Below are positions 46,517 through 56,378 of a stretch of 64,000 nt of DNA, in pieces; positions within the stretch are counted from its first letter, which is position 1; each line of letters begins with the position of its first letter. Location of the stretch: contig JAIXMG010000002.1 of assembly GCA_025201345.1 (NCBI GenBank), forward strand, positions 2,108,001 through 2,172,000. The letters are read 5' to 3'. The notes beneath the pieces were generated by a model. That model ran no database searches. It saw only the letters and a program-made list of their open reading frames with translations, and was not told the DNA's origin. The position numbers and the translations under genes were made by a program. Source of the DNA: Thamnidium elegans. Lineage: Eukaryota > Mucoromycota > Mucoromycetes > Mucorales > Mucoraceae.

Positions 46517-46760
46517 GTGCTTATGGTACCATTTGCGCCTTGTAATCTTTTTTTTTGTGTGTTTGCAGTTTGACTCATCCGTGGTGGTTTTTTTTCCGGA
46601 GAGGCAGGTTGTGGGTTTACATCCCCATTCCGCTTTCTCTTACCGCGGGGTGGGGATGTAAATTCACAAGTTGTCTCTTTTGGAAAAAAGCCCTGCAGAT
46701 GGGTCAAATCTGTAAACCCCCAAAAAAAAAATTGCATGGCGCAAATGGTACCATAAGCAC
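46517..46760. mobile_element. 244-bp foldback/MITE-like inverted-repeat element
   Basis: The two ends are perfect 23-bp inverted repeats beginning gtgcttatggtaccatttgc, and imperfect inverted symmetry continues inward for about 110 bp per arm: each arm has a T-run, then a GTTTGCAG/GTTTACAG-like box, then GACCCATC-like sequence and a TTTACATCCCCA box near the centre (46613-46665). There is no internal gene; opposite-strand open frames across it are a by-product of the symmetry. This is the structure expected of a non-autonomous DNA transposon or foldback element. A target-site duplication is not clear. Confidence 0.75.
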
Positions 46761-47815
46761 TGGCTGGTAGAAAGTTGGAGTGATACGAGGAGAGAAGGAA
46801 AGTATCATAAAAACATTCTGCTGCAAATAAAAAAGAGTTGATTTCTAACTTTTTCTTATTTAGCAACCCAACCCAAAGGGCCAAAAAAAAAATAAAAACG
46901 AAAAAAAAAGCTATAAATAAAAATGAGTGTCTTTAAAAATGAGTGTCTTTGAAAATGAGTGTCCTAAAAATGAGTGCCTTAAAAAAGAGAATGAGAAAGC
47001 GTTTTAAAAAAGAATGTCTTAAAAAAAGAGAATGCATTATATATAAAAAAAAAAGAAGGCATTATAAAAAAGAAAAGGCTTCTTAAAAAAGGAAAAATAA
47101 TGTCTGCCCTAATTCTCATTAAATGTAAACATTACCTTAATGTTTTTTTTTCTTCCTTTTAATAATCTATCCGCAACATTCTTAATAAAAACTTACTGTT
47201 ATTTTTACAGTAAAATATAATATGTTTGGCTTATTTGGTTTAACATTTGGCATAATGCTTGACAGTTATAATTATGCAATGCGTACATGTAAATGAGGTG
47301 CTGGATCTTCTCATTATATTACCTTTTATTTAATAAAAAATTATAAAGTGTACTTCTCTCGGGTACGGCCTTATAGTTTATATTCTTTTAAGTAAATAAA
47401 GCTAAGAATTTCCCAGAAAAATATATAGCCTGCTACACCATTTCGAGTGTTTTCTTCTTACATTTAACACCTTAAAATAACAGCTATACAACCTCAATGG
47501 AGTTGTTAATGTAACGATTGCTGCGTTTTTATCTTTTGGTTGCGAAAAATTGCACCTGCCACTTGTATAAGTTTTCTCTCAATCACGCTCTTGATCCACT
47601 ATACGGCCCATTATGTAGGATAGCCTGTGATCACTGGAAAAAAAAAAGTATTTTAATCCAATTACTGGTATTTTATTTTATACAAAAAAAGATAAATTCA
47701 AACATAGCTGGTCTTATTATTAATACACAAGTCGATTACACGCATATTTATATGAAAAGAGATAGAGTTTATAGAGTAGTTGTATATAAAATAAAATTAC
47801 AATTTAATAAAGCGG
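46761..47815. other. Repeat-rich gene-free stretch
   Basis: Contains a short tandem array (46921-46985) and a block at about 47110-47400 resembling 10715-11000. No coding region supported. Confidence 0.5.
46921..46985. repeat. Degenerate tandem repeat, about 17-bp unit
   Basis: Four consecutive variants of aaatgagtgtctttaaa (the third and fourth with cctaaa and gccttaaa endings) run head to tail. More degraded units may continue to about 47040. Confidence 0.75.
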
Positions 47816-49053
47816 TTACGTAGTTTCATGATGATGAGGATCATAAACATAATTGCGACTGGGAGGAGGGGTTGGAAAATACTTGTAATAAGCGTTAAGA
47901 ACAGCAAATGTACCGAATAAAATTAAGCCAATACCAAGGAACCATAAACCAATAAAACCTCCATGTACACTGATGACCTGATTGATTGCATCTGAAAAGG
48001 CATCTCTATCGGAAACCATGGTAGGATGTTGGAGTGACATAAACATAAATACCGCTACAAACATAAATACCTTATAATATAAAAATTAGCTTTTTTCCTC
48101 TTTTTTTTTTTGTCACTAATTTTTTCTATGATACCTTACGCCAGCTCTGGCTAAGAAACCTAAATGACCAAGTACATATAAAATGTACTTTTCGATCCTT
48201 GTTATTTCTTTTATTTTCAAATCTACATGCCATCGATTAGAAAAGCCGTTTTGAACCTGAGTTATAAAGGCGATTAAAAAAGCGACACCAAATACACCTA
48301 CAGCCATACGATACACCCACTGATCAGAACTAGCCCAACAAGCAGGGAAGCATCCGGTAGATACTTTTGCACTCTTCATTCTTTCCTCACGTGATTGATG
48401 CAACAGTTGACCGATGTATACCAAATAAACGATATAAACGATGCCTGAAACAATAGGAGATATTCTTGCTCGAAAGAAATTTCCAAATGGAGCTTGTAAT
48501 GCATCATAACTCTGTCCTGAAAAACCTTCCCAGCTAATTTTTTTTTTCGTATAATGATAAGTACGAATTCTTTTTTATACAGTTACAGTATACTTACAAT
48601 CGCCAGAGGGAGTAAAATAGTACACCAATAAACATGATGACTAGTAAAGGTGTACCGATTGAAAACAATCCTAAGAAAATAAAAGCGCCCTGAAAAAAAA
48701 AAAGTTTTTAATGAAATTTGTTTTTTTATAAAGATAATTTATTAAATTTATGTACGAACCATGGGAGATTCAGTACCTGTAATATCGCCTTTTAAATGTT
48801 GAGCTGTAGCAATACATAATCCACCCATGACAGCATATACAATTCCTTTTGCTATAAAGCCAATTCTGCCTAACCAAGTGACAATAACGTAATGCTTTAA
48901 TCGAACACCTTTAGGTTTATAAAAAGCGGATATCCATTGATCATGTACCCAAGATCGAAATGATGGTTTTGCAGATTCATCTGTTTGTTCAATTGCACTG
49001 TCCATAGATACACTAACATCTTCATTATTATTATTATTATTACTAGTGTACAT
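47816..49053 (-). CDS. DUF1206-like polytopic membrane protein
   Basis: Four exons, 49053-48760, 48689-48598, 48533-48140 and 48070-47816, give 344 aa in frame. The pattern WLGRIGFIAKGIVYAVMGGLC, GAFIFLGLFSIGTPLLVIM and FYSLWRFWEG, repeated in looser form as VSGIVYIVYLVYIGQLL, GVFGVAFLIAFITQV and ILYVLGHLGFLARAGVFMFVA, resembles the three-repeat DUF1206 family (GxxARGxxY motif, then a helix ending in LWR). Six or more membrane helices are visible. Function of that family is unknown. The first donor is GTTCGT, weaker than the others. The short C-terminal tail is His/Tyr-rich. Confidence 0.6.
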
Positions 49054-49679
49054 TTATAAAAGTTACAAGATAATAACAAAAAAAAAAAAAGAAAGAAAAA
49101 GAAAAAAACTATTTATTGGAGTTTTTATATAGGTTTATGCGTTGTATCATAATGCATGATATGAATGATTTACTTGTACATGGTTACTATGGAAACTCCA
49201 TCAAAACAAATGCAGTAGTAAAAACTCATTCGTCATTTTTTAATTTCGATAAAGCAAAAAAAAAAAAAAAAAAAAAAAAAGTTACACGAAGAGGTATTTG
49301 GGAAGACAAGTTTTAATACATGTGCTTTAAGCGTCCAAAAAGAGTATAAATGATTTCAATGACTTGTAACTTTCTTTTTTATTCACAAATTATCTGATAT
49401 TATATAAAGTTAAAATGATAGGAGTCTTAACTATACCCGCATAATATTACAATATCTTATTATTTTATATGTGTATTCTATCTGTATGTACACATAAGAA
49501 TAAGAAGAATAAAGGAGATGCAAAAATAAGCCACTTTTTGCTTGTATTTTTTAAACACGTTTTTTTTTAAAAAAAATAAATATATATTGCTACTATACTT
49601 AAATTTTTCTCTTTTTTTTTTTTTTCTTTCTCCTATTATATAATACACACACGCACACACACACACACACACACACTCA
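49054..49679. other. Divergent promoter region
   Basis: Lies between the DUF1206-like gene (-) and the kinase gene (+). It contains poly-A (49257-49280), a T/A dyad (49559-49577) and a (CA)n tract at 49646-49675 that ends four bases before the kinase ATG. No gene seen. Confidence 0.6.
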
Positions 49680-51879
49680 ATGCAACAAGTGAATGGTGTA
49701 CCTGTTCTTTCTTCAGACCCAAGTTTATTATACTTTGGTTTAGATGAAGAACCGACTTGGTTTAGTGCACAAGGAGGAGTTTATAAATGTATTGAACGTG
49801 CAACAGACAAACATGTAGCAGTAAAAAAGTATCTAGTAGAAGAAGATAGTCAACATCAGGATATGTTTGTCATGCCAAAAGAACTTGTAGAGAACGAAAT
49901 ATATTCAATGACAAAGTGCCTTCATCCAAATATTTTAAAATTATTAGCTGTTCATTTACACCAAGAATTTGTCTACTTGATTATGCCGCTTTGTACTGGT
50001 GGTTCTTTACAACAATATGTATTTGACCATCACCTTACTGTTGGACAACTTGTTCATATTATTACTTCCGTAACTATTTTTTTTTTTTTTTTTTTTTTTT
50101 TACTCTTTTATATAATTATTTATTTATAATTATAATTTTTAGATTGCTTCTGGTTTAGCTAAAGTGCATAGTTATGGTTATATTCATAGAGACATTAAAT
50201 GTGATAACGTCTTTCTAGATCAAGAAGAAAATAGTATTGTTATTGGTAAATAATAATATTGTTGTTGTATGATAAAGTTGATTATTCACATATTTATACT
50301 AGGTGATTTTGGCGTTGTTTCTATCTCACCTGCAGCAGATTCAAGTGTAGAAGAAGCTGGGGTTGTGTTATTCTGGTCACCTGAATTAGTTCAACAAAAG
50401 ATTGTAAATCATAAAGTGGATGTCTGGGCATTAGGTATTGTTATTTTAGAAGTATTAAATGGTGGTAAAGCGCCTTATGAAGATGAAAAATTAGATGAAG
50501 ACGAGGTAAAGAAAGTAAATTTGACACCTTAAAATTTTTTTTATTGATTTTTATTTAGATCAAACAAAGAATCTTGGATGCTGGTAAACCAGATTATCCA
50601 CCTAATCTACCTTCTCGCCTTGTCGACTTATTGGATTGTTGTCTTGACCCTGATCCACGTACAAGATCTTCAGCAAGTAATATCTTGCAGGTAAATAACA
50701 AACAACGAAAACTAAAAATAGCCACTATTCTCCTTTATTTTTATTCACTTTATTATTATGTAGCACCCATTTTTAAAAGATTATGAACCAGAATTATTAT
50801 TCCCAGCTACTAGATTAGAAGAAGAAGAAGAAGAGGATGTATCATCACAGTCAGATTCAGATCAACTGGATAATATTATGCATGATATTATTATAGAACA
50901 GGGGACACCAAATGAACTAAATCATAAACAGTTAAATACTACTACCGACGTGCATTATTTCGACACAGAAACAGCTTCTGTATTACCTCTTCCACCTATA
51001 AAATGTAGATTACCGCTTCCTTCCTTTTCTTTTGATAAATCTATTTCTGCTGCTACTCCTGTAAAAGAAAAGATTGCAAATGTTATTCGTAAAAGACAAT
51101 CTTTATCTGATTCAAATCGTAGTCAAGGTTCTCGTATTCCCATGTTGCGTATTTTAAAACCCGTCACTGAAGAACCTGCTGTTATCATTATCAAACAACC
51201 CCAACCACAACCACAACCTCAACAACCACGTTTAAGATCTGTCAAGTCTGTCAGATTACCACCTCAACAATTAATACAACAAAAGTCATCTGTTGATGTA
51301 ACACCTATACCAAAAAAACCACTTAATAGATCAAATACTGCACCTGCTCAAAAAAGACAATCTCAAAGATCTCCATCAAGTGATGTTAAATCCAATTTAC
51401 GAAAACCTAAAATTACTTCACCTCAACCACCACCTACTCAAAAAGTTAAAAAAGAATTACCACCTAAATCATCTATTTACAGACATAAAAGACTTCCGGC
51501 AGGAGAAAGTCGTACAGCTAGATTAATGATGGGAGTAAGTACAACGGGTCGCAGACAATCTTTTAGACAAAGAGAGGAAACAGAAAAGGAAGTTACACCT
51601 ACTTTAGGTCATCGATTTGGTAAATTATTCAATAAGAAGGAATCAGAAAAGAAGAGGCCTATCTCTTTTGCTGCGTCTTCTTCATCCGCTTTACTTTCGA
51701 AACAACAACAACAACATAATACAGAAGCTTCTTCCACTAAATCTATACCCAATAAGCTCGCTACTCGTTCAAGAAGACAGTCTGTACCCATTCCTACTAG
51801 TAAATTGATCGAAGAAACAAAGAGTACGAAAAAACCTAATGGTATCAAAAACAGTATAAAAGCACTTCGAGTTCATTAA
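49680..51879 (+). CDS. STE20/NEK-like serine/threonine protein kinase
   Basis: Five exons, 49680-50069, 50143-50245, 50303-50505, 50559-50690 and 50764-51879, give 647 aa. The kinase domain (about 18-285) shows VAVKKY with K49, HRDIKCDNVFL (catalytic D147, N152), DFG at 166-168, WSPE in place of APE at 189-192, KVDVWALGIVILEVLNG and a C-lobe ending LDPDPRTRSS...HPFL. HRDIKCDN and the lobe pattern resemble STE20/PAK-like kinases. The glycine loop is degenerate (FSAQGGVYKC). The 360-residue tail is low complexity, Pro/Gln/Ser/Arg-rich (QPQPQPQPQQP, KKPLNRSNTAPAQ), basic and probably phosphorylated. No CRIB or other localisation domain is visible. Substrate and pathway cannot be told. Confidence 0.85.
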
Positions 51880-52480
51880 TTTTCTCTCTTTTTTTCATAT
51901 CGTTATTTATTTTATTTTCTTATGTATATGTTTAATCTTACCCCAACTCTCTCTTTTACACACACACACACACACACACATATACATACAACTCCATTTC
52001 TTTCAAGGTATAAATTCTATTCCCCCTCCCCTTTTCCCCCCTTTTTTCCCTACCATAATTAATCAGTTCATATATATTTTATAATTAAAACTTTAAGCTT
52101 CTATTTTCTCTTCTTTTTTTTTTTTTTAGTACGGCACTGTTTCAGATAAAAAAGAGGCAAATAACTTTATTTTTAATTAAGTGTACCCAGCTTATAAATT
52201 GTTTGAAGCTACACAAATTAATTCTAACCTTGGGAGGTGTACACCTATCATGTCACTTGTTTGACAGCTTCTTTTTTTTTTTTACATGCAATAAAAATTA
52301 TATCCTCGTAAATACATCATGCGTCCAAGTTTCCTTTTTTTTTTTTGTTGGTGTGATTACAGTTTTCTACTATGTAAAACAGGTTTATGAGTTACGATAC
52401 AGGACTGCTTTTCGATGCCCTTTTTTTATTTAAAGTGAGGGGGGAAGCTACTAAAAAAAAAAGATTCCTTTTTTTCCAAG
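51880..52480. other. Intergenic stretch
   Basis: 3' region of the kinase gene and promoter of frataxin. (CA)n tract at 51958-51980 and pyrimidine-rich runs. Nothing coding. Confidence 0.6.
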
Positions 52481-53190
52481 ATGCTTAGAAATATTGTTCG
52501 AAATGCTTTAAAGCAGCAACTATCACGTAATGTTCTTTTACAGTCTGCAAGAATGCCTATAGTTGCAAGACAGTGTAAACCTCTTGTTGCTGTTACTACA
52601 CGTCAGTTTCATACCACTTTTGTTCCATGGAACCAGTATACTATTACGTAAGTTTTTTTTTTCTTTAAGCAAATATTCATAACTGAAGGATTTTTTTTCT
52701 TTAGTGAGTTAACAACAGATAGATACCATCGATTATCAGATGAGATATTGAATCATATGTGTACAAACTTAGAGGAACTTATGGACGAAACTGAATTAAA
52801 AGGATTTGATGTAGAGTTTAATGTAAGTATATATATATATATTGATGCGGAAATTATGTATACTCATTATATATTATAGCAAGGTGTATTGACCATATCT
52901 GTCGGAGAACATGGTACTTATGTGCTTAATAAGCAACCTCCTAATCATCAAATTTGGTTGTCCTCACCTATTAGGTAAGCAAAAAAGAAAAAGTGGGATA
53001 AAAAAAAGTAGTGACTAAACAAACTGTACATATTAGTGGACCTCAAAGATACGATTTTGACGAGAAACATCACAAATGGTTTTATCATCGAGATAACCAT
53101 ACGTTAGACCAAGTTTTAAACACTGAATTATCTAAAGCATTCGGTAAAGAAATCGATTTACTTGATGGATTTGAACCTGAAGAAAAATAA
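52481..53190 (+). CDS. YFH1: Frataxin, mitochondrial iron-binding protein
   Basis: Four exons, 52481-52647, 52705-52822, 52880-52974 and 53037-53190, give 177 aa. A positively charged N-terminus ([17 protein letters not shown]) is a mitochondrial presequence. The frataxin fold follows: an acidic helix with the iron site ([20 protein letters not shown] ... DETELKG), [40 protein letters not shown], and a C-terminal helix [14 protein letters not shown]. Frataxin regulates the cysteine desulfurase complex for Fe-S cluster assembly in the matrix. Length matches yeast Yfh1 (174 aa). Confidence 0.96.
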
Positions 53191-53605
53191 ATAAAAAGAC
53201 GATATCGTTTATACTTTGTGAGGCAAATGACTATTTTAGTGAAAAATAACTGAATCTTTTCTTGCTTCTTCTTTTTTTTTTCTAACAATGACAGCAAGAC
53301 CAGATTCATGCCAGTCTTTTATTGTCGGTTGTTAAAAAATGATTATCGCAATACAAAATCCCATTGTCGATTAGTGCCTGCATGATTGTCGATAGTAGTA
53401 ATGGGAATTTTTTATATGAGGCATGTATGTAATGAAAGGGATGTATATGAGCATAATGAAGACTGCTCGTGAAAAAGATGTGTATACGTATAACGGAAAA
53501 CTTCTTAGTCAATCTTTCTTTTACCGTTTCATTCGCAGTACGTAAGGAGGAACTCATTGATTGCGAAATTGATTGCAAGTGTTTCTCCCAGGTCATTGTT
53601 ATCAA
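53191..53605. other. Intergenic stretch containing the first long direct repeat
   Basis: 3' region of frataxin. Holds one copy (53285-53321) of a 37-bp repeat whose second copy is at 54679-54715. No gene supported. Confidence 0.55.
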
Positions 53606-53990
53606 TTATGTCGATACGTTCATTTTTCCAAAGAGTCTTAATACTTCTTCAATAGTAGCTGCAAGTTCTCCTCCTTTATCTTGAAAGTTTTCCAATGTTT
53701 TCTTTTCGATAAAAGGGTCAACAGGAGTCTTAGATGATTCAAGTACATTCAATACAATTTTCTGGAATAATAGAGAACCAAGTTTAGCTTGTGAATCAAT
53801 TTTGTGCAGAATCATAGCTGTATCGTGTCCAAATAACATACAGAGTCCAATTACGAGCTTACTTGAGTTGTCGGATTCAAAAAGTTTGACACAGGCTTGC
53901 TTGTAATGGTAGCTCAAATCTAGGATTGATGAATTTAGATCTTCCTTTGAATATCGTTCGTAATGGGGATCAATCGACTTCTTTCTTGCG
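53606..53990 (-). pseudogene. Open reading block without a usable start, possible gene fragment
   Basis: A frame of about 128 codons (53990-53606) ends in a stop, with helical, well-mixed composition (YKQACVKLFESDNSSKLVIG, MLFGHDTAMILHKIDSQAK, FIEKKTLENFQDKGGELA). It has no in-frame ATG before its internal Met at about residue 58. An ATG at 54004 lies one base out of frame, so a single indel would be needed. It overlaps exon 1 of the small plus-strand gene. I recognise no family. It could be the last exon of a gene whose 5' part is lost, or a fragment moved here. Confidence 0.35.
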
Positions 53991-54144
53991 TGTCATGCAT
54001 TGCTACACGTATCGTTGACAATTCGACGATAGGTAAAAAAAAAATAGCTTCATAATAGAATAAGAGAAATTCTTAGTGCACGTTCTATTTTACATATTCA
54101 GAAAGAAAGTGTGGTGTGCTACTTTTTACTAACCTTTATAAAGT

Positions 54145-54177
<33 letters not shown>

Positions 54178-54334
54178 TAGTTCGGTATCTATACGCTATC
54201 ACAATCGAGTGGACTATATTCGAGCGTTTGTAGCTAGTACTCTTATGCGCGGCGATTATTTTAAGAAGAACAGTATCCTTCTGTATGAACGTAAAGAAAA
54301 CAAAAACGCTAGAAAAAAGATGAATAAGAAATGA
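53963..54334 (+). CDS. Small basic protein, probably mitochondrial, two exons (tentative)
   Basis: Exons 53963-54032 and 54177-54334 join in phase to give 75 aa. The intron begins GTAAAA, has a CTAAC branch-like site and ends with a run of about 30 A before AG. The N-terminus MGINRLLSCVSCIATRIVDN is uncharged or basic without acidic residues at first, as in mitochondrial presequences. The C-terminus is strongly basic (ERKENKNARKKMNKK), as in small ribosomal proteins. TRIVDNSTIG is reminiscent of the start of mitochondrial uL14, but the rest does not follow that family. No confident name. It sits within the 1.4-kb repeat-bracketed segment. Confidence 0.4.
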
Positions 54335-54877
54335 GTATAAGATGTAATCCAGCTCCTTTAAAAGGCGCACATATATATATATAAATATTGGTATACATTG
54401 TTAAAAAGAAAAAAAATCTAGCTTGCCTTTTTGTAACCTTAATGTCCAGGTGTGTAGACCTCTTCAGTATAGAAAATATATCTCTTCTTTAACAATTTCC
54501 ACAACCAAATTCTTATTTTTTTTAAGACTAAATTCTGAAATATATCAAACATAGAAAATAGTAGAGGCCTAAAGTAACATATGCCTATGTGTGATATAAA
54601 TCATATATGACTATTTATATGTGATATAAACAAATATATTAATTGGATCATTCCTTTTTTTTTTTAATGAATGCTTTTACAATGACAGCAAGACTAGATT
54701 CATGCCAGTCTTTTAGGTCACACAGAAAGTATACACTGGGTAAAAATAAGGCGTGTAACCATTTTTTACATAAGGCTTCAAGTAAGCGAAAAAAAAATAA
54801 AAATAATAATAAATAAATAAATAGGACGCGTGGTTATTGCTTTTTTTATATCTTTATTCTTATTATTATTATTATAA
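54335..54877. other. Intergenic stretch with the second long direct repeat
   Basis: Holds the 37-bp repeat copy at 54679-54715, a local duplication of tatgtgatataaa near 54588-54630, and ATTATT runs immediately before the F-box gene. No gene seen. Confidence 0.55.
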
Positions 54878-56248
54878 ATGAAGCTGCTTATTTTACCAAC
54901 GGAACTCTTGATTGAAATTGTTCAATACCTTCCGAGTATTGGTGACAAATGCCAAGTGTTACAAACATGTAGTCAATTGAAACATTTACTCTGTACACAA
55001 TTAGCTTGTTGGACTCATCTTGACTTTTCACCTTATTCCACTATAAACAATGGAGATTTATTAAACTTTTTAAAGGATAAACATATTCGACTTTATAATG
55101 ATACTCCCATGATTACAAAACTGGATTTAAGTGGTTGTTGGTGTTTATCTCAAGATATGATTGTCGGCTTATCTAAATCTTTTTCTAGTTTAAATGAATT
55201 GTATTTGAATGGATATAGGTTACAGTCTACTAAATATCAAGAGAGAGACCACTTGTATCAAATGCGTCCCTCTCATGACTTGGCTTCAATGACAATGGAT
55301 CTTTCGAAAAAGGCAATATATCAATTAAAAGTACCATTGATACTGTTAGTGAATATACTACGGGAAATGCAAGATAATGTTAAATCATTGTCAATACAGT
55401 ATCAAGACTTGACACCTATTCAATACAGTTACTCTACGATATTTAGTCAAATACAACACTTGGATATATCATCATGTACATTAAGTCAAGCAGGATTACA
55501 AACGTTGATGCGTAAATCAGGAAGACAATTAATTAGTTTAAAGATGTTGAATATTGAATTGAATACTTTATCATGGTTAAACTTGGGACAGTTATGTAGG
55601 AAGTTAATTTGCTTACATGTATCTTGTACAGATCCTAGTTACTTGGGATGTATTAGACACTGTATATCCAACTTGAATAAATTACAAGACTTTAGATTAA
55701 CTCGTATACGTACTGGTAGTTTAGACTCAACTATTGAAAAGTTAAATCCAAAGATATTAACAAGACTAGACTTGTCACCTAAAATGAATATTTATTTAAA
55801 CGGTTCAAGAAAACTCTCGGCTATTAAAACAACGGAACATGATTTATTACTATCGGATATAGGTTTAAATCATTTGTTTACTTGTCATCAGTTGGTTGAA
55901 CTACGTCTTTGCTTTCCTGTTGTTTCTTCAGAGTATTTATATGTCTTGTATCGGTCTTTACCTCAATTGGAAATATTTGAATTAAGAAGACAAGAACATC
56001 AGCAAGAAGTAAATGATTTAAAAGGCTTAAACTACTTGGTAAATTTAAAAGAAATTTATCTTTACTATGTTATTGTAACAGATCAATATATGAATGTACT
56101 TACAACGTTACCTATACGTCATGTGACACTTATTTGCCATAATCCTATTGATCATACAATACTTTACAACTCAAATGATTTAAAATCAATTCATTTAGGT
56201 CAAGATTTTTCCTTTCGAAAAAAGGGAAACCAGTGGTGTAAACTCTAA
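54878..56248 (+). CDS. F-box/leucine-rich repeat protein
   Basis: Single exon, 456 aa. An F-box at about residues 3-45 (LPTELLIEIVQYLPSIGDK, LQTCSQLKHLLCTQLACW) is followed by degenerate leucine-rich repeats (ITKLDLSGCWCLSQDMIVG, LNELYLNGYRLQ, IQHLDISSCTLSQAGLQTL, LINLKEIYLYY-like units). Such proteins bind Skp1 through the F-box and present substrates to SCF ubiquitin ligases, with the LRR part choosing the substrate. The last 60 residues are less repeat-like. Target unknown. The pattern is common in Mucoromycota, where F-box/LRR families are expanded, so naming a single orthologue is not justified. Confidence 0.85.
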   Translation: MKLLILPTELLIEIVQYLPSIGDKCQVLQTCSQLKHLLCTQLACWTHLDFSPYSTINNGDLLNFLKDKHIRLYNDTPMITKLDLSGCWCLSQDMIVGLSKSFSSLNELYLNGYRLQSTKYQERDHLYQMRPSHDLASMTMDLSKKAIYQLKVPLILLVNILREMQDNVKSLSIQYQDLTPIQYSYSTIFSQIQHLDISSCTLSQAGLQTLMRKSGRQLISLKMLNIELNTLSWLNLGQLCRKLICLHVSCTDPSYLGCIRHCISNLNKLQDFRLTRIRTGSLDSTIEKLNPKILTRLDLSPKMNIYLNGSRKLSAIKTTEHDLLLSDIGLNHLFTCHQLVELRLCFPVVSSEYLYVLYRSLPQLEIFELRRQEHQQEVNDLKGLNYLVNLKEIYLYYVIVTDQYMNVLTTLPIRHVTLICHNPIDHTILYNSNDLKSIHLGQDFSFRKKGNQWCKL

Positions 56249-56319
56249 TTGGTTTAGTTACACACATATAAAGAACTTATCCATACACACCACATATCCT
56301 TTCCCGCCCCCGCTCCACC

Positions 56320-56356
<37 letters not shown>

Positions 56357-56378
56357 CACTCTCTTTTTTCCCCTTATT

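Larger units (their letters stand above)
53285..54715. repeat. 37-bp direct repeats bracketing a 1.4-kb segment
   Basis: Copies at 53285-53321 and 54679-54715 both read acaatgacagcaaga then c/t, tagattcatgccagtctttta-like, with a single mismatch. Both follow a T-rich tract. Start-to-start distance is 1394 bp. The bracketed piece contains a coding relic (-) and a small two-exon gene (+). Confidence 0.85.

Noticed and set aside
46462..46884. Overlapping open frames on both strands across the inverted repeat
   Set aside because: They arise from the palindromic symmetry of the foldback element and resemble no protein.
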